A program made the position numbers and the translations under genes. Positions 14,299-21,574 of a DNA stretch of 22,005 nt are shown one piece after another; the first letter of the stretch is position 1; each line of letters starts with the position of its first letter. Source of the DNA: a virus. The stretch covers positions 1-22,005 of IMG/VR virus record IMGVR_UViG_3300029448_000500. One strand, written 5' to 3'. Below the pieces are notes generated by a model, which saw only the letters and a list, made by a program, of their open reading frames with translations, was not told where the DNA came from and ran no database searches.

Positions 14299-16265
14299 TA
14301 ACTAGCCTGTATGTCAACCATCTCACACGCATCTGCTGTGCAAGCTAGTTCCCTTCCACCACTAGTTGTATCTTCCTTCTCGTAGTCTGCTAACTTTGAC
14401 CAATCAATAGACTCAGGCATTTCATGCGATAGTGCATAATACTTTGCTTCATCTATGTCTTGATAGGGTGCTTGAGCATATGTGTGGTCACTGAATGGTA
14501 AGAAAGATATACCTGATACTTCATCAAAGTTATCATGTACCCATGCTCCCACTTTCATCCACTCATCTTCCTTAACAGATACAGTAACAGAAGGCTTGTG
14601 CTCACACCAATGTCTTTGGAATGTGAGCCAGTATTCTAGCTGTTCTATGGCTGTCATCTCTGTCCTAGTGATAGCACCTGAAGGTGACTTCATAGGAAAG
14701 CTAAATACCGTTGTGCTGTCAGGCTTCATAACATCAGGTTCACTAGGTATGCCACTTTCTTTCATAAACTGTGTGATAGGGTCTTTGTTATCGCCACGTA
14801 CAGTTCTGATGTAGTAGTCATTGTGTCTAGCATGAATACCTGAAGCACTGTCAACTAATTGACTAACTGTTCCACTAGGTTTGACACAAGTTATAGCAGT
14901 TGACTGTGGTATGCCTAAATCTTTAGCAAACTTCTTATTAGTTTCAACTGCTACATGTCTTAGTATTTCTAAGTTGGATTCTAAGTTACTGTTGTCAGGT
15001 GATAATACAGGACAGTCAAGTATACCTGTCAAAGATACACCTAGTAATCTTTCCTCTTCCGTATTATCTTTCCATACTTTACGTAAATATTTAAAGTTAG
15101 TAAGAGTAGATTGAAATGTGCCAAGTATAGTGGCTGTACGTACTTTCTCTTGTAAAGAAAGCATATCATCGGTCTCACGTGCAACAACCTCTGTAAGATT
15201 ACAGAACTGATAAGGTCTAAGTATAATCTCACTACATGGATTGCAACCAAACTCATAATATTCAGGTAGTCCGTAACGATTTTTAAAACCTGTTTTAGAT
15301 TTACGTCTGCCATTTTCTTCTACTTTCCTTATGGCTGCATTTCTATTAAATATTCCACGTTCACCTGACTTAGATTCATATAAAGCTGTCCATTCTCGCA
15401 TAAACGTACCCATATCAGGCTTACCTTTAAATGCTATAGAGTTATTAGCTAATGACCTTTGACCTTCATTATCCCACCATTGACCTGACTTAGCATGTCT
15501 CATTTGGTCATCGCCTAAGTTAGACAATGATATAAGAGCAGACCTACGTACACCACCAACAACTACAACTTCACCAATCTTGCACATAATGTCATGGCAC
15601 TCAATAGGAAACAATCGTCTACCTTTAGCACCTTTAAACTTCTGTATGCAGAACTGAAACAACTCAACTAATGGTGCAGGTCCTGATGCCCTGCCACCAA
15701 ATGTCTTTAGTCTTGCACCTGCTGGTCTTACCTGTGATACATCCCAAGTAGGCACTTGCCCTACATATAACATAGCAATAAGTTCTCTCAATGCCTTTGC
15801 CCATCCGGGTCTGCTATCTCCAACGGTGATGATAGTAGTGCTGTCCTCAAAGTGTTCATTCACTATGGGTAGCTTATCTACATTCTCACGTTCTACAGAG
15901 AAGCCAACACCTGTGCCACACATAAGTATGTACATACATTCATCAAATGAACGTGGACTATCTACAGGTATATAGCTACAGTTGTAACCACCTACGTGAC
16001 ATCTATCTAGTGCAGGTCCTGCTGTCATCAAGGCTCTCATACTAGGCATAACACCTAAGTTCATTATCTGTGATGTCATCTTTTCTTTCAAGGCTTTAGT
16101 TACACTATAGCTATAATTATTTTTTAGGTGTTCCTCCATGTAGTCAAAGTATCTGTCTACAGTTTCTCCCCAATTTTCTCTACGTTGTTCATCGTCTTTC
16201 CACCTTGCATAGCGAGACAGTGCTATGAAGTTTTGATAGTCAGTTGGTAAATAGTTACTTAGCAT
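14298..16265 (-). CDS. nrdJ: Class II (adenosylcobalamin-dependent) ribonucleotide reductase
   Basis: This 655-aa reductase converts ribonucleotides to deoxyribonucleotides for phage DNA synthesis, using vitamin B12 to create the thiyl radical. All five expected cysteines are visible and their spacing matches the Lactobacillus enzyme as I recall it. Cys96 (GGYNCSYIP) and Cys355 (YQFCNLTEV) would be the redox pair; Cys344 in FGCNPCSEI (the N-x-C-x-E motif, with Asn342 and Glu346) would carry the radical; Cys642 and Cys647 (ACTADACEM) would form the C-terminal shuttle. Also present are 'MCGTGVGFSVE' and 'CVKPSGTVSQLVDSASG', typical of the fold. The start has GGAG at -10. Class II enzymes need neither oxygen nor a second subunit, and are common in marine podoviruses. 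It depends on host B12. Confidence 0.95.
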   Translation of the reverse strand: MLSNYLPTDYQNFIALSRYARWKDDEQRRENWGETVDRYFDYMEEHLKNNYSYSVTKALKEKMTSQIMNLGVMPSMRALMTAGPALDRCHVGGYNCSYIPVDSPRSFDECMYILMCGTGVGFSVERENVDKLPIVNEHFEDSTTIITVGDSRPGWAKALRELIAMLYVGQVPTWDVSQVRPAGARLKTFGGRASGPAPLVELFQFCIQKFKGAKGRRLFPIECHDIMCKIGEVVVVGGVRRSALISLSNLGDDQMRHAKSGQWWDNEGQRSLANNSIAFKGKPDMGTFMREWTALYESKSGERGIFNRNAAIRKVEENGRRKSKTGFKNRYGLPEYYEFGCNPCSEIILRPYQFCNLTEVVARETDDMLSLQEKVRTATILGTFQSTLTNFKYLRKVWKDNTEEERLLGVSLTGILDCPVLSPDNSNLESNLEILRHVAVETNKKFAKDLGIPQSTAITCVKPSGTVSQLVDSASGIHARHNDYYIRTVRGDNKDPITQFMKESGIPSEPDVMKPDSTTVFSFPMKSPSGAITRTEMTAIEQLEYWLTFQRHWCEHKPSVTVSVKEDEWMKVGAWVHDNFDEVSGISFLPFSDHTYAQAPYQDIDEAKYYALSHEMPESIDWSKLADYEKEDTTSGGRELACTADACEMVDIQAS

Positions 16266-16268
16266 TTC

Positions 16269-16430
16269 TTACTCCATTAATACTTTCATGTTTTTAACTT
16301 TAACACCTTCTAAATCGTGAAACAATTCATTCATATAGTCTTCAAAATCTTCAGTGACATCCCCATCTGAAGGTATGGGATAATCTTCAGGGTCTACCTC
16401 AAGGGTAAGCATGATTTTAACTTTTATCAT
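16269..16430 (-). CDS. 53-aa acidic protein (short ORF)
   Basis: This short ORF fills the gap before the reductase. It begins MIKVKIMLTLEVDPEDYPIP, where a beta strand would precede an acidic region (SDGDVTEDFEDYMNELFHDL), and ends with a second strand (GVKVKNMKVLME). GAGGT lies 5 bases upstream of the ATG. The start overlaps the DUF3310 gene by 14 bases, and the stop lies 3 bases before the reductase ATG, so it is embedded in the operon. Strong acid content and a strand-helix-strand layout suggest a small alpha/beta protein or DNA mimic-like inhibitor, but this is a guess. I recognise no family. Confidence 0.65.
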   Translation of the reverse strand: MIKVKIMLTLEVDPEDYPIPSDGDVTEDFEDYMNELFHDLEGVKVKNMKVLME

Positions 16431-16704
16431 CGTAGACCTCTATAAGTTTATTAAGATACCATTGTGCCTTTTCTAAATCTTCAACACCATTCTTATACTC
16501 ATATCGCCATATATACTTTAGTATATTCCCCTGTAAATAATATTTAAACCCTTCATTAGTTGCAGCACCGATAGCATCAATAGTTTCGATACCTGCTTTG
16601 TTGTAATGAACAGGGTGATTAACCATGTCTTGCATTTCAATATTATCAGATTGTGTATCTGCCTGTTTCTGTCTCATCTTCATGTACTCCATGTGTCTTA
16701 ACAT
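16417..16704 (-). CDS. DUF3310 protein
   Basis: The protein has 95 aa. Residues about 27-92 match the DUF3310 pattern: VNHPVHYNKAGIETIDAI, then YYLQGNILKYIWRYEYKNG and VEDLEKAQWYLNKLI. The family is widespread in phages, sometimes labelled a nucleotide kinase-like protein, but I see no Walker P-loop and its biochemical role is unknown to me. Its place beside nucleotide metabolism and replication genes fits a role there. The start overlaps the previous stop (TAATG). Later ATGs (residues 5, 8, 10) are alternatives, but the first has GAAGG upstream. Confidence 0.85.
   Translation of the reverse strand: MLRHMEYMKMRQKQADTQSDNIEMQDMVNHPVHYNKAGIETIDAIGAATNEGFKYYLQGNILKYIWRYEYKNGVEDLEKAQWYLNKLIEVYDDKS
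16436..16440 (-). promoter_or_regulatory. Ribosome binding site of the 53-aa acidic ORF
   Basis: GAGGT stands 5 bases before the ATG at 16430, inside the DUF3310 coding sequence (Ile-Glu-Val codons). It is the main evidence for translation of the short ORF. Confidence 0.6.
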
Positions 16705-17054
16705 TACGCATTACCTTCTGTGTCTGCATCGAAAGACAATACCACAACATTGTCGTGTCTGTCAACTACTTTTCCTTTTTTATTTTCAGGGGTATAGGTT
16801 ACTTCATCAAACTCTACAGCTTTATCCTCTAGGGTTTTTCTTATGTATTCATCCTCTTCCATAGCAGGAACAGAAGAACAAACTACTTTGCAAAAAGAAA
16901 GTACACCATAGTAATCATCATCTGTTAGTGGATTATCAATAGATGTAACAATAGACAAGTCAACTTCTCCTGTCCATACTCTTTTACTATCTAATTTAGG
17001 TCTTACACTAATTATAAAGTCTTCTTTTTTTATTTGATTAGTTATATTGTTCAC
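16704..17054 (-). CDS. Unknown 116-aa replication-arm protein
   Basis: The start codon is GTG and overlaps the stop of the endonuclease gene (GTGA at 17051-17054). AAGGAG lies about 6 bases upstream, so the start is secure. The protein is acidic, with alternating strands (DFIISVRPKLD, 'TGEVDLSIVTS', NVVVLSFDAD) and a central helix around two close cysteines (VLSFCKVVCSSVP). There is no membrane segment and no catalytic motif I can name. Expression is coupled with the endonuclease and the DUF3310 gene, which points to a DNA metabolism or takeover role. Confidence 0.6.
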   Translation of the reverse strand: MNNITNQIKKEDFIISVRPKLDSKRVWTGEVDLSIVTSIDNPLTDDDYYGVLSFCKVVCSSVPAMEEDEYIRKTLEDKAVEFDEVTYTPENKKGKVVDRHDNVVVLSFDADTEGNA

Positions 17055-17509
17055 GTTGTTCTCCTTACTTTTTTACCCTTAAATTTTATAAATAAAGGAT
17101 GCCTGTTTTTACCCTTTTCTTTTAGCCAATCTTCAGGTATTATCCTGTCATAGTATCGGAATCCATGTTTAATACACCACTCTGCGTATGTAGATTTCGC
17201 ACCTTTACTTAGCTTACTTCGACTGTTTGTAAATACAAATCTAATATCTAGTTTAGGATGTTGCTTCTTAATGCACAAGTGTTTTCTTCTGTCTGTTGTT
17301 AGGAATCTTCCTTTCGTTTCTATTATTATACCATTCTTTAATATAAAATCAGGGGTATAAGTGCGATAGGCTAAGTCTTCCCACTCTATCTTGATACTTT
17401 CATAATCATAATTATACTTTATTGTATCGAGAGCCATAGAAATCTTATGCTCTAAACCACTCCTATACCCATACTTTATTGCTTCTCGTCTTACTTTATG
17501 AGGAGACAC
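17051..17509 (-). CDS. T7-type endonuclease I (Holliday junction resolvase)
   Basis: The protein has 152 aa, close to T7 gp3 (149). It has the PD-(D/E)xK junction-resolving signature: Glu20 in RSGLEHKIS, Asp54 in YTPDFIL, and Glu64 and Lys66 in IETKGRF. These match the T7 catalytic set Glu20, Asp55, Glu65 and Lys67. 'TDRRKHLCIKKQHPKLDIRF' and 'YAEWCIKHGFRYY' are also family-typical. It cuts branched DNA such as four-way junctions, debranching replication intermediates before packaging and helping to break down host DNA. The start codon is GTG, two bases after the preceding stop, with no clear Shine-Dalgarno. No later start keeps Glu20, so the GTG is needed. Confidence 0.92.
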   Translation of the reverse strand: MSPHKVRREAIKYGYRSGLEHKISMALDTIKYNYDYESIKIEWEDLAYRTYTPDFILKNGIIIETKGRFLTTDRRKHLCIKKQHPKLDIRFVFTNSRSKLSKGAKSTYAEWCIKHGFRYYDRIIPEDWLKEKGKNRHPLFIKFKGKKVRRTT

Positions 17510-17728
17510 TTAAAAGTTTCGCCACGTTATACCATTAAAAGGATTATACGCAGGTGTGTATCCCAAGTTTTTCAACTCTTCCTTTACAGCTTCGTCAGCT
17601 ACCTTTCTAGCTTCCATAGCATCACGCAAACCTGCTGTACGCATTTCACGATACTCTTTTTTGGCTTCAGCTAATTGCTTTTCCATTTCTTCTATATTTT
17701 CTTTTAGTTCATCTAGTGATTTACTCAT
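17510..17728 (-). CDS. Small coiled-coil protein
   Basis: This 72-aa protein is almost entirely a charged helix in its first 50 residues (SLDELKENIEEMEKQLAEAK, then KEEL), with heptad spacing of Leu, Ile and Met typical of a coiled coil. A short aromatic tail follows (GYTPAYNPFNGITWRNF). A good ribosome binding site (AAAGGAGAGTAGC) precedes the ATG. It lies 1 base after the exonuclease stop and ends immediately before endonuclease I. It could be a partner of one of the two nucleases, by position only. Confidence 0.6.
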   Translation of the reverse strand: MSKSLDELKENIEEMEKQLAEAKKEYREMRTAGLRDAMEARKVADEAVKEELKNLGYTPAYNPFNGITWRNF

Positions 17729-17729
17729 G

Positions 17730-18581
17730 CTACTCTCCTTTCAGTTTTATATATTGAACCATCTTAGGTTCTTTAGCTTGAGACATTTGTGCAGGTAGTT
17801 CTTTCAAACCATCCCAACAAGATTGTCTATATGAACAAAATGTACAGTTTTTATTTAGTACCATGTTACCTGTAGGTTTACCCCTAAAGGTTTCAGGTTC
17901 AGGTTCAAAGCACCGTACTAACTTTTTAGATTCAACTGCTTTAATAGTCTTTTTAACTTTATTAAGTTCTTTATCCATATCAATGTTAGCAGGAACATAT
18001 TTAAATTGACCATTAGCTTTGTTTACAACCCACCAACCACCTGCTCTGTAGCCTGATGCTTTTGCGTATCCTGCAAGTTGTCCTACGTATCCAAAGCTGT
18101 CTCCTGAAGCCAATGACTCATAGGAGTCAAACTTATACTTGTACGACCAATCAGATGCAGACTTGATATCGTCTACTGCTCCATCAACAACTAGGTCGTA
18201 AGAGCCTGATATAGTATTCTTGTCATCAATTTTAAGTGCTACAGTATCGCTGTCTTTATAATCGACTTTAGCTTCTGTGAGTAATGCCTTAAACACAGAC
18301 TCGACTATATCGCCAATCATCATGTTCATAACAAACGTAGTGGGTCTAGGTAGTGCAGTCTCAGGTCTATTCTTTTCAAACCATAGTTGACATGAGGGTC
18401 TACCTATATTAGACATGCGTAACCTAAACCCATCTCGCTTATTACCACCTGCAAACTGACGTTTAAGTGCTTCCTTTATTTCTTCGCCTACACGATTAAT
18501 AGTTTCATCACTCATTGATGTCAAACCCTTAGAAGCATTTTCTAAGTATTGACTAATCGCCAATTCACCACGATGTTGCAT
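17730..18581 (-). CDS. Cas4-like PD-(D/E)xK exonuclease with Fe-S cluster cysteines
   Basis: This 283-aa protein combines a nuclease core with four cysteines arranged as in Cas4 and AddB. Cys64 lies in GRPSCQLWF, and C246-x2-C249-x5-C255 in NCTFCSYRQSCW, which together would hold a 4Fe-4S cluster. The nuclease motifs are GSYDLVVDG (Asp129) and DDIKSA (Asp138-x-Lys140). The glutamine in 'YVGQLAGYAKASG' fits the downstream Q-x3-Y element of RecB-type nucleases. Enzymes of this group degrade DNA ends. In a T7-like setting it would take the place of the gp6 exonuclease, in recombination and host DNA turnover. No CRISPR array or other cas gene is present. The start overlaps the previous stop (TAATG). 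Confidence 0.85.
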   Translation of the reverse strand: MQHRGELAISQYLENASKGLTSMSDETINRVGEEIKEALKRQFAGGNKRDGFRLRMSNIGRPSCQLWFEKNRPETALPRPTTFVMNMMIGDIVESVFKALLTEAKVDYKDSDTVALKIDDKNTISGSYDLVVDGAVDDIKSASDWSYKYKFDSYESLASGDSFGYVGQLAGYAKASGYRAGGWWVVNKANGQFKYVPANIDMDKELNKVKKTIKAVESKKLVRCFEPEPETFRGKPTGNMVLNKNCTFCSYRQSCWDGLKELPAQMSQAKEPKMVQYIKLKGE

Positions 18582-19486
18582 TAGGCTACCTCTTCTTCTA
18601 TATCAATAAAGTCACCAACAACAGAGTTGTCTTCTTCATTATGCTTTTGACTTGCTTGAGAATCCCACTCATTAATGATGTAACTATTGTAGTTCTCCAC
18701 CCAAGCTAAGAAGTTAGCAAATGTTTCTTGGTCTTCGTTAGATAACTCTATGGTCTTAGACATATCTAAACTAGCAGTAGGTAAGTAAAAACAATTACCA
18801 TTAGGTAACTTTCTTTCTTCCGTACCAAGTGTCACATTATGCTGAACAGGTAGTCTCTTCATTTGAGATAACTTCGTGAAAGGCATAGCCATTATCTTGA
18901 AGGCATCTCTATTGTCAATCTCCCATATAAATGGCTGACTGTCTACTTCAGTAGCTTCTCCCTTTTCATTGGTTGGTTTAATTAAGTCAACCATACCAAA
19001 GATAACACGGACACGTTTTATCTGCTTGATAAGTTCCTGTGTCTTCTCAGGAAGAGATTTGAAGTCTTGGATATATCCTGATGGTTTACCACAGTTGAAG
19101 CCACCCTGATTATCCTTCAAGTCTATGTTAAGATTATCTGCCATAAGAGTTTTATGATATGTACCCATAGGCTCACCTGCTTTCGCAGACATATTCTTTA
19201 CAAACCTTTTGTACATAAATCTCTGTATGAAGGGTCTTATAGTAGCAGATGTTGCATAGATAGCTTTATCGTCAGGTATATCTAACTTATAAGTACCACC
19301 TTGCACAACTTCTACATTCATAGACTTGCCTTGTACTTCTGCTTCACCCATAATAGGTGAATGATTTATCTTTAATCTAGGTAAAGTGTTTGACTTCTTA
19401 TCACTAGATGAATTTTCTCCTGCTATGCCCATAGCCTTCGCCATTGCGGCATAATTACTTGTATCTATAGTTACTAAATCACTCAT
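18581..19486 (-). CDS. Probable ssDNA-binding / replication accessory protein
   Basis: The protein has 301 aa and I do not recognise a definite family. It has beta-rich stretches (GTYKLDIPDDKAIYATSATI, 'RVRVIFGMVDLIKP', PFIWEIDNRDAF) and a long helix near the end (ETFANFLAWVENYNSYIINEW). An acidic tail finishes in hydrophobic residues (VVGDFIDIEEEVA), like the C-termini that SSB and T7 gp2.5 use to bind partner proteins. It lies between PolA and the exonuclease, where T7-like phages often keep their ssDNA-binding protein. It has the strongest ribosome binding site of the block (AAAGGAGAAAACTTAA), as expected for a product needed in quantity. The SSB call rests on tail and context. Confidence 0.45.
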   Translation of the reverse strand: MSDLVTIDTSNYAAMAKAMGIAGENSSSDKKSNTLPRLKINHSPIMGEAEVQGKSMNVEVVQGGTYKLDIPDDKAIYATSATIRPFIQRFMYKRFVKNMSAKAGEPMGTYHKTLMADNLNIDLKDNQGGFNCGKPSGYIQDFKSLPEKTQELIKQIKRVRVIFGMVDLIKPTNEKGEATEVDSQPFIWEIDNRDAFKIMAMPFTKLSQMKRLPVQHNVTLGTEERKLPNGNCFYLPTASLDMSKTIELSNEDQETFANFLAWVENYNSYIINEWDSQASQKHNEEDNSVVGDFIDIEEEVA

Positions 19487-19522
19487 TTAAGTTTTCTCCT
19501 TTGTAAAAGTTTTATTGTTATA

Positions 19523-21574
19523 TCATATTATGTCTTTGGTGTCAAGCCAATTATTACCTATTTTTGCTTCTAATAGTAAAGGTACATTAAAATCAATGTT
19601 AAACTTACGATTAATAATACTTAGTAGGTCTTGATTAGCTGAATGTAACAGGAATAATACCTGCTTCTCTTCTTCAGGATGTATGTCTATGACGATAGAA
19701 TCATGCACACTGTTTACAACACAGGATTTTAAGGTAGATAGTAGTTTATCTACGTGCATAAGTATGAGAGGAACTATATCAGCAGTAGCAAAACTCTGCA
19801 CAGGATAATTCTTGACCTGTGTGAAGTGTGTTATCTTACCACTTGCATATCGTTTAGCATCAGGAAATGCAAACTCTCTACCTGAAGGTATCTTTATCTT
19901 ACCTGTATTCATAACTTCTTTAGCCAACTTGGTGTGCCAAAGTGCGATTCCTTTGTACTTTTCTGTGAAGTGTTTATAATATGTAGCCTGAGAAGGTGTC
20001 CTTCCAAATCCTGTTGCTCCGTAGAGGGGTGCAAACGTATGTGCCTTCGCTTCTTGGCGAGATGTCTTCTCACCAGCATCACTAATAACACGAGCAGTAT
20101 AACTGTGAACATCAAATCCATCTTCTATCTCCTTCATAGCAGTTTGGTCTTGTGATAAAAATGCAGCAGCTCTGAACTCTAATTGTGCAAAGTCAGCTTC
20201 GAGTATCTTGCCACCCTTCCAACGTGATACGAATACCTTCTTAACAGGGAATGTACCACCTCTAGGCATATTCTGCATGTTAGGGTCAGCACCACTAAAT
20301 CTACCTGTCGCTGTCCTGTGTTGTAGTAGTCGTACATGCAACTTACCATCAGGCTTTATGTGTGTCTGTATGCCTTCGACAAAGGAAGATAGGTATGTAT
20401 CTAATGCTGACAGTCTCTGTAAGTCAGACAGAAAGTTCATGGCACTAGTCATATTCTTTTGTTTAGCTATAGTATGTAGTGTTCCTAGATTATTCTTATT
20501 GACACTAAAACCATTAGCACTAACCCATTTAGCATTGGGAGCATTAAACTTTAAACCACCTACCACCATTCTGTCAGGTATAAATAAGTAGCCACTAGAA
20601 TCACACACACTACACTTGGTAGGTCTAGCAAAAGGAGTTCCATCTTTCCTTACCTTTCTAACATGCCCTGTACCTAAACAGGTCTTACATTGTTCTGCCT
20701 TTGTTTTATATACAATAGTAGACTTAGTGGCTACCATTTGCTTGTAGTCAGTAGTATCCATATAAGGTGTAAAGTTATTTGCCCATAGTGTTTTATCTAA
20801 AGGCTTTCTACTATATATAACCCATGACATCTGTTCAGGACTATTGAGATTAATAGGTGTGTCTCCCATCAATTCCTTTACTTGCTTGTTTAGTCTGTTC
20901 TCTATATCTTGTTTCTCTTGTTCAAACTGCTCACGAACAGAATCCAAAGCATCTCTGTCTACAGTGAATCCTCTCTGATATATTCTAGCTAGTGTTGTAG
21001 CTACTTGATTAGTAAACAGTACAGTCTCCATAAGACTAGCATTATCTACTGTGTTTAGTCTTCTGTATATAGAATCACTTAATTGTTGTGTAGCTTTCAA
21101 GTCAGCAGATAAATAGTCTGACAATTCCTGTCGAGGAATCTCATCAACAGATACATTATTCTTAAAGTATTCTTTCATAGTATCTTGTTTCTTTGTATCT
21201 AGGTCATGCCTAATTGCACATGCTTCTAGTGACAATGGTTCTTTCTGCCCACGTTGTAGTATATACTCACCCAACATGGTGTCAAAGACTGTGCCATCAT
21301 ACTTGAATCCACATTCCCACAGCCACAATAAATCGTGTACAATATTGTGTCCTATAAGGACAGTTGCTTGGTCTAACAACTCCTGTATATTAGAACGTAC
21401 TCTTGTAATGCTGTATAAGTTATCATCTAAATCATCCATGTGAAATAAATGCTCTTCACCTTTGTCTGTTAAACATCCCACCATTACTAGCTTGTTGTTC
21501 TCTTCAAATGGGTCAAGGTGTAACTTACCACCCCTATGAGTAACAGTATTCTCTACGTCAAGTGTTAGCTTCAT
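19523..21574 (-). CDS. polA: Family A DNA polymerase with 3'-5' exonuclease and DnaJ-like zinc insert
   Basis: This 683-aa protein is the phage replicase. The proofreading domain has all three motifs: Asp6-x-Glu8 (TLDVENT), Asn77/Asp81 (GHNIVHDLL) and Tyr154-x3-Asp158 (DYLSADL). The polymerase domain has motif A EADFAQLEFR (Asp461), motif B R506-x3-K510-x7-YG (RQEAKAHTFAPLYG; the Pol I Phe762 position is Phe514) and motif C VHDSIVI (Asp625), where the usual HDE reads HDS. Between the thumb segment INLNSPEQM and FSVNKNNL lies an insert with CKTCLGTG (296-303) and CSVCDSSG (321-328), a DnaJ-type zinc pair. The T7 thioredoxin-binding loop position holds no comparable insert. The gene overlaps the helicase stop (ATGA). 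There is a 36-bp gap to the next gene. Confidence 0.96.
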   Translation of the reverse strand: MKLTLDVENTVTHRGGKLHLDPFEENNKLVMVGCLTDKGEEHLFHMDDLDDNLYSITRVRSNIQELLDQATVLIGHNIVHDLLWLWECGFKYDGTVFDTMLGEYILQRGQKEPLSLEACAIRHDLDTKKQDTMKEYFKNNVSVDEIPRQELSDYLSADLKATQQLSDSIYRRLNTVDNASLMETVLFTNQVATTLARIYQRGFTVDRDALDSVREQFEQEKQDIENRLNKQVKELMGDTPINLNSPEQMSWVIYSRKPLDKTLWANNFTPYMDTTDYKQMVATKSTIVYKTKAEQCKTCLGTGHVRKVRKDGTPFARPTKCSVCDSSGYLFIPDRMVVGGLKFNAPNAKWVSANGFSVNKNNLGTLHTIAKQKNMTSAMNFLSDLQRLSALDTYLSSFVEGIQTHIKPDGKLHVRLLQHRTATGRFSGADPNMQNMPRGGTFPVKKVFVSRWKGGKILEADFAQLEFRAAAFLSQDQTAMKEIEDGFDVHSYTARVISDAGEKTSRQEAKAHTFAPLYGATGFGRTPSQATYYKHFTEKYKGIALWHTKLAKEVMNTGKIKIPSGREFAFPDAKRYASGKITHFTQVKNYPVQSFATADIVPLILMHVDKLLSTLKSCVVNSVHDSIVIDIHPEEEKQVLFLLHSANQDLLSIINRKFNIDFNVPLLLEAKIGNNWLDTKDII

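Noticed and set aside
14482-14814. 110-aa plus-strand ORF inside the reductase
   Set aside because: It is antisense to conserved reductase sequence, with no ribosome site or operon context.
17730-18581. CRISPR system suggested by the Cas4-like gene
   Set aside because: I see no direct repeat-spacer array and no other cas gene; phage Cas4-like nucleases commonly stand alone.
19487-19522. Possible promoter in the 36-bp gap before the 301-aa gene
   Set aside because: The gap is AT-rich and holds a strong ribosome site, but I cannot identify a convincing -35/-10 pair or phage promoter repeat.
20208-20591. 127-aa plus-strand ORF inside the DNA polymerase
   Set aside because: It lies antisense to highly conserved polymerase sequence, so it is a shadow ORF.
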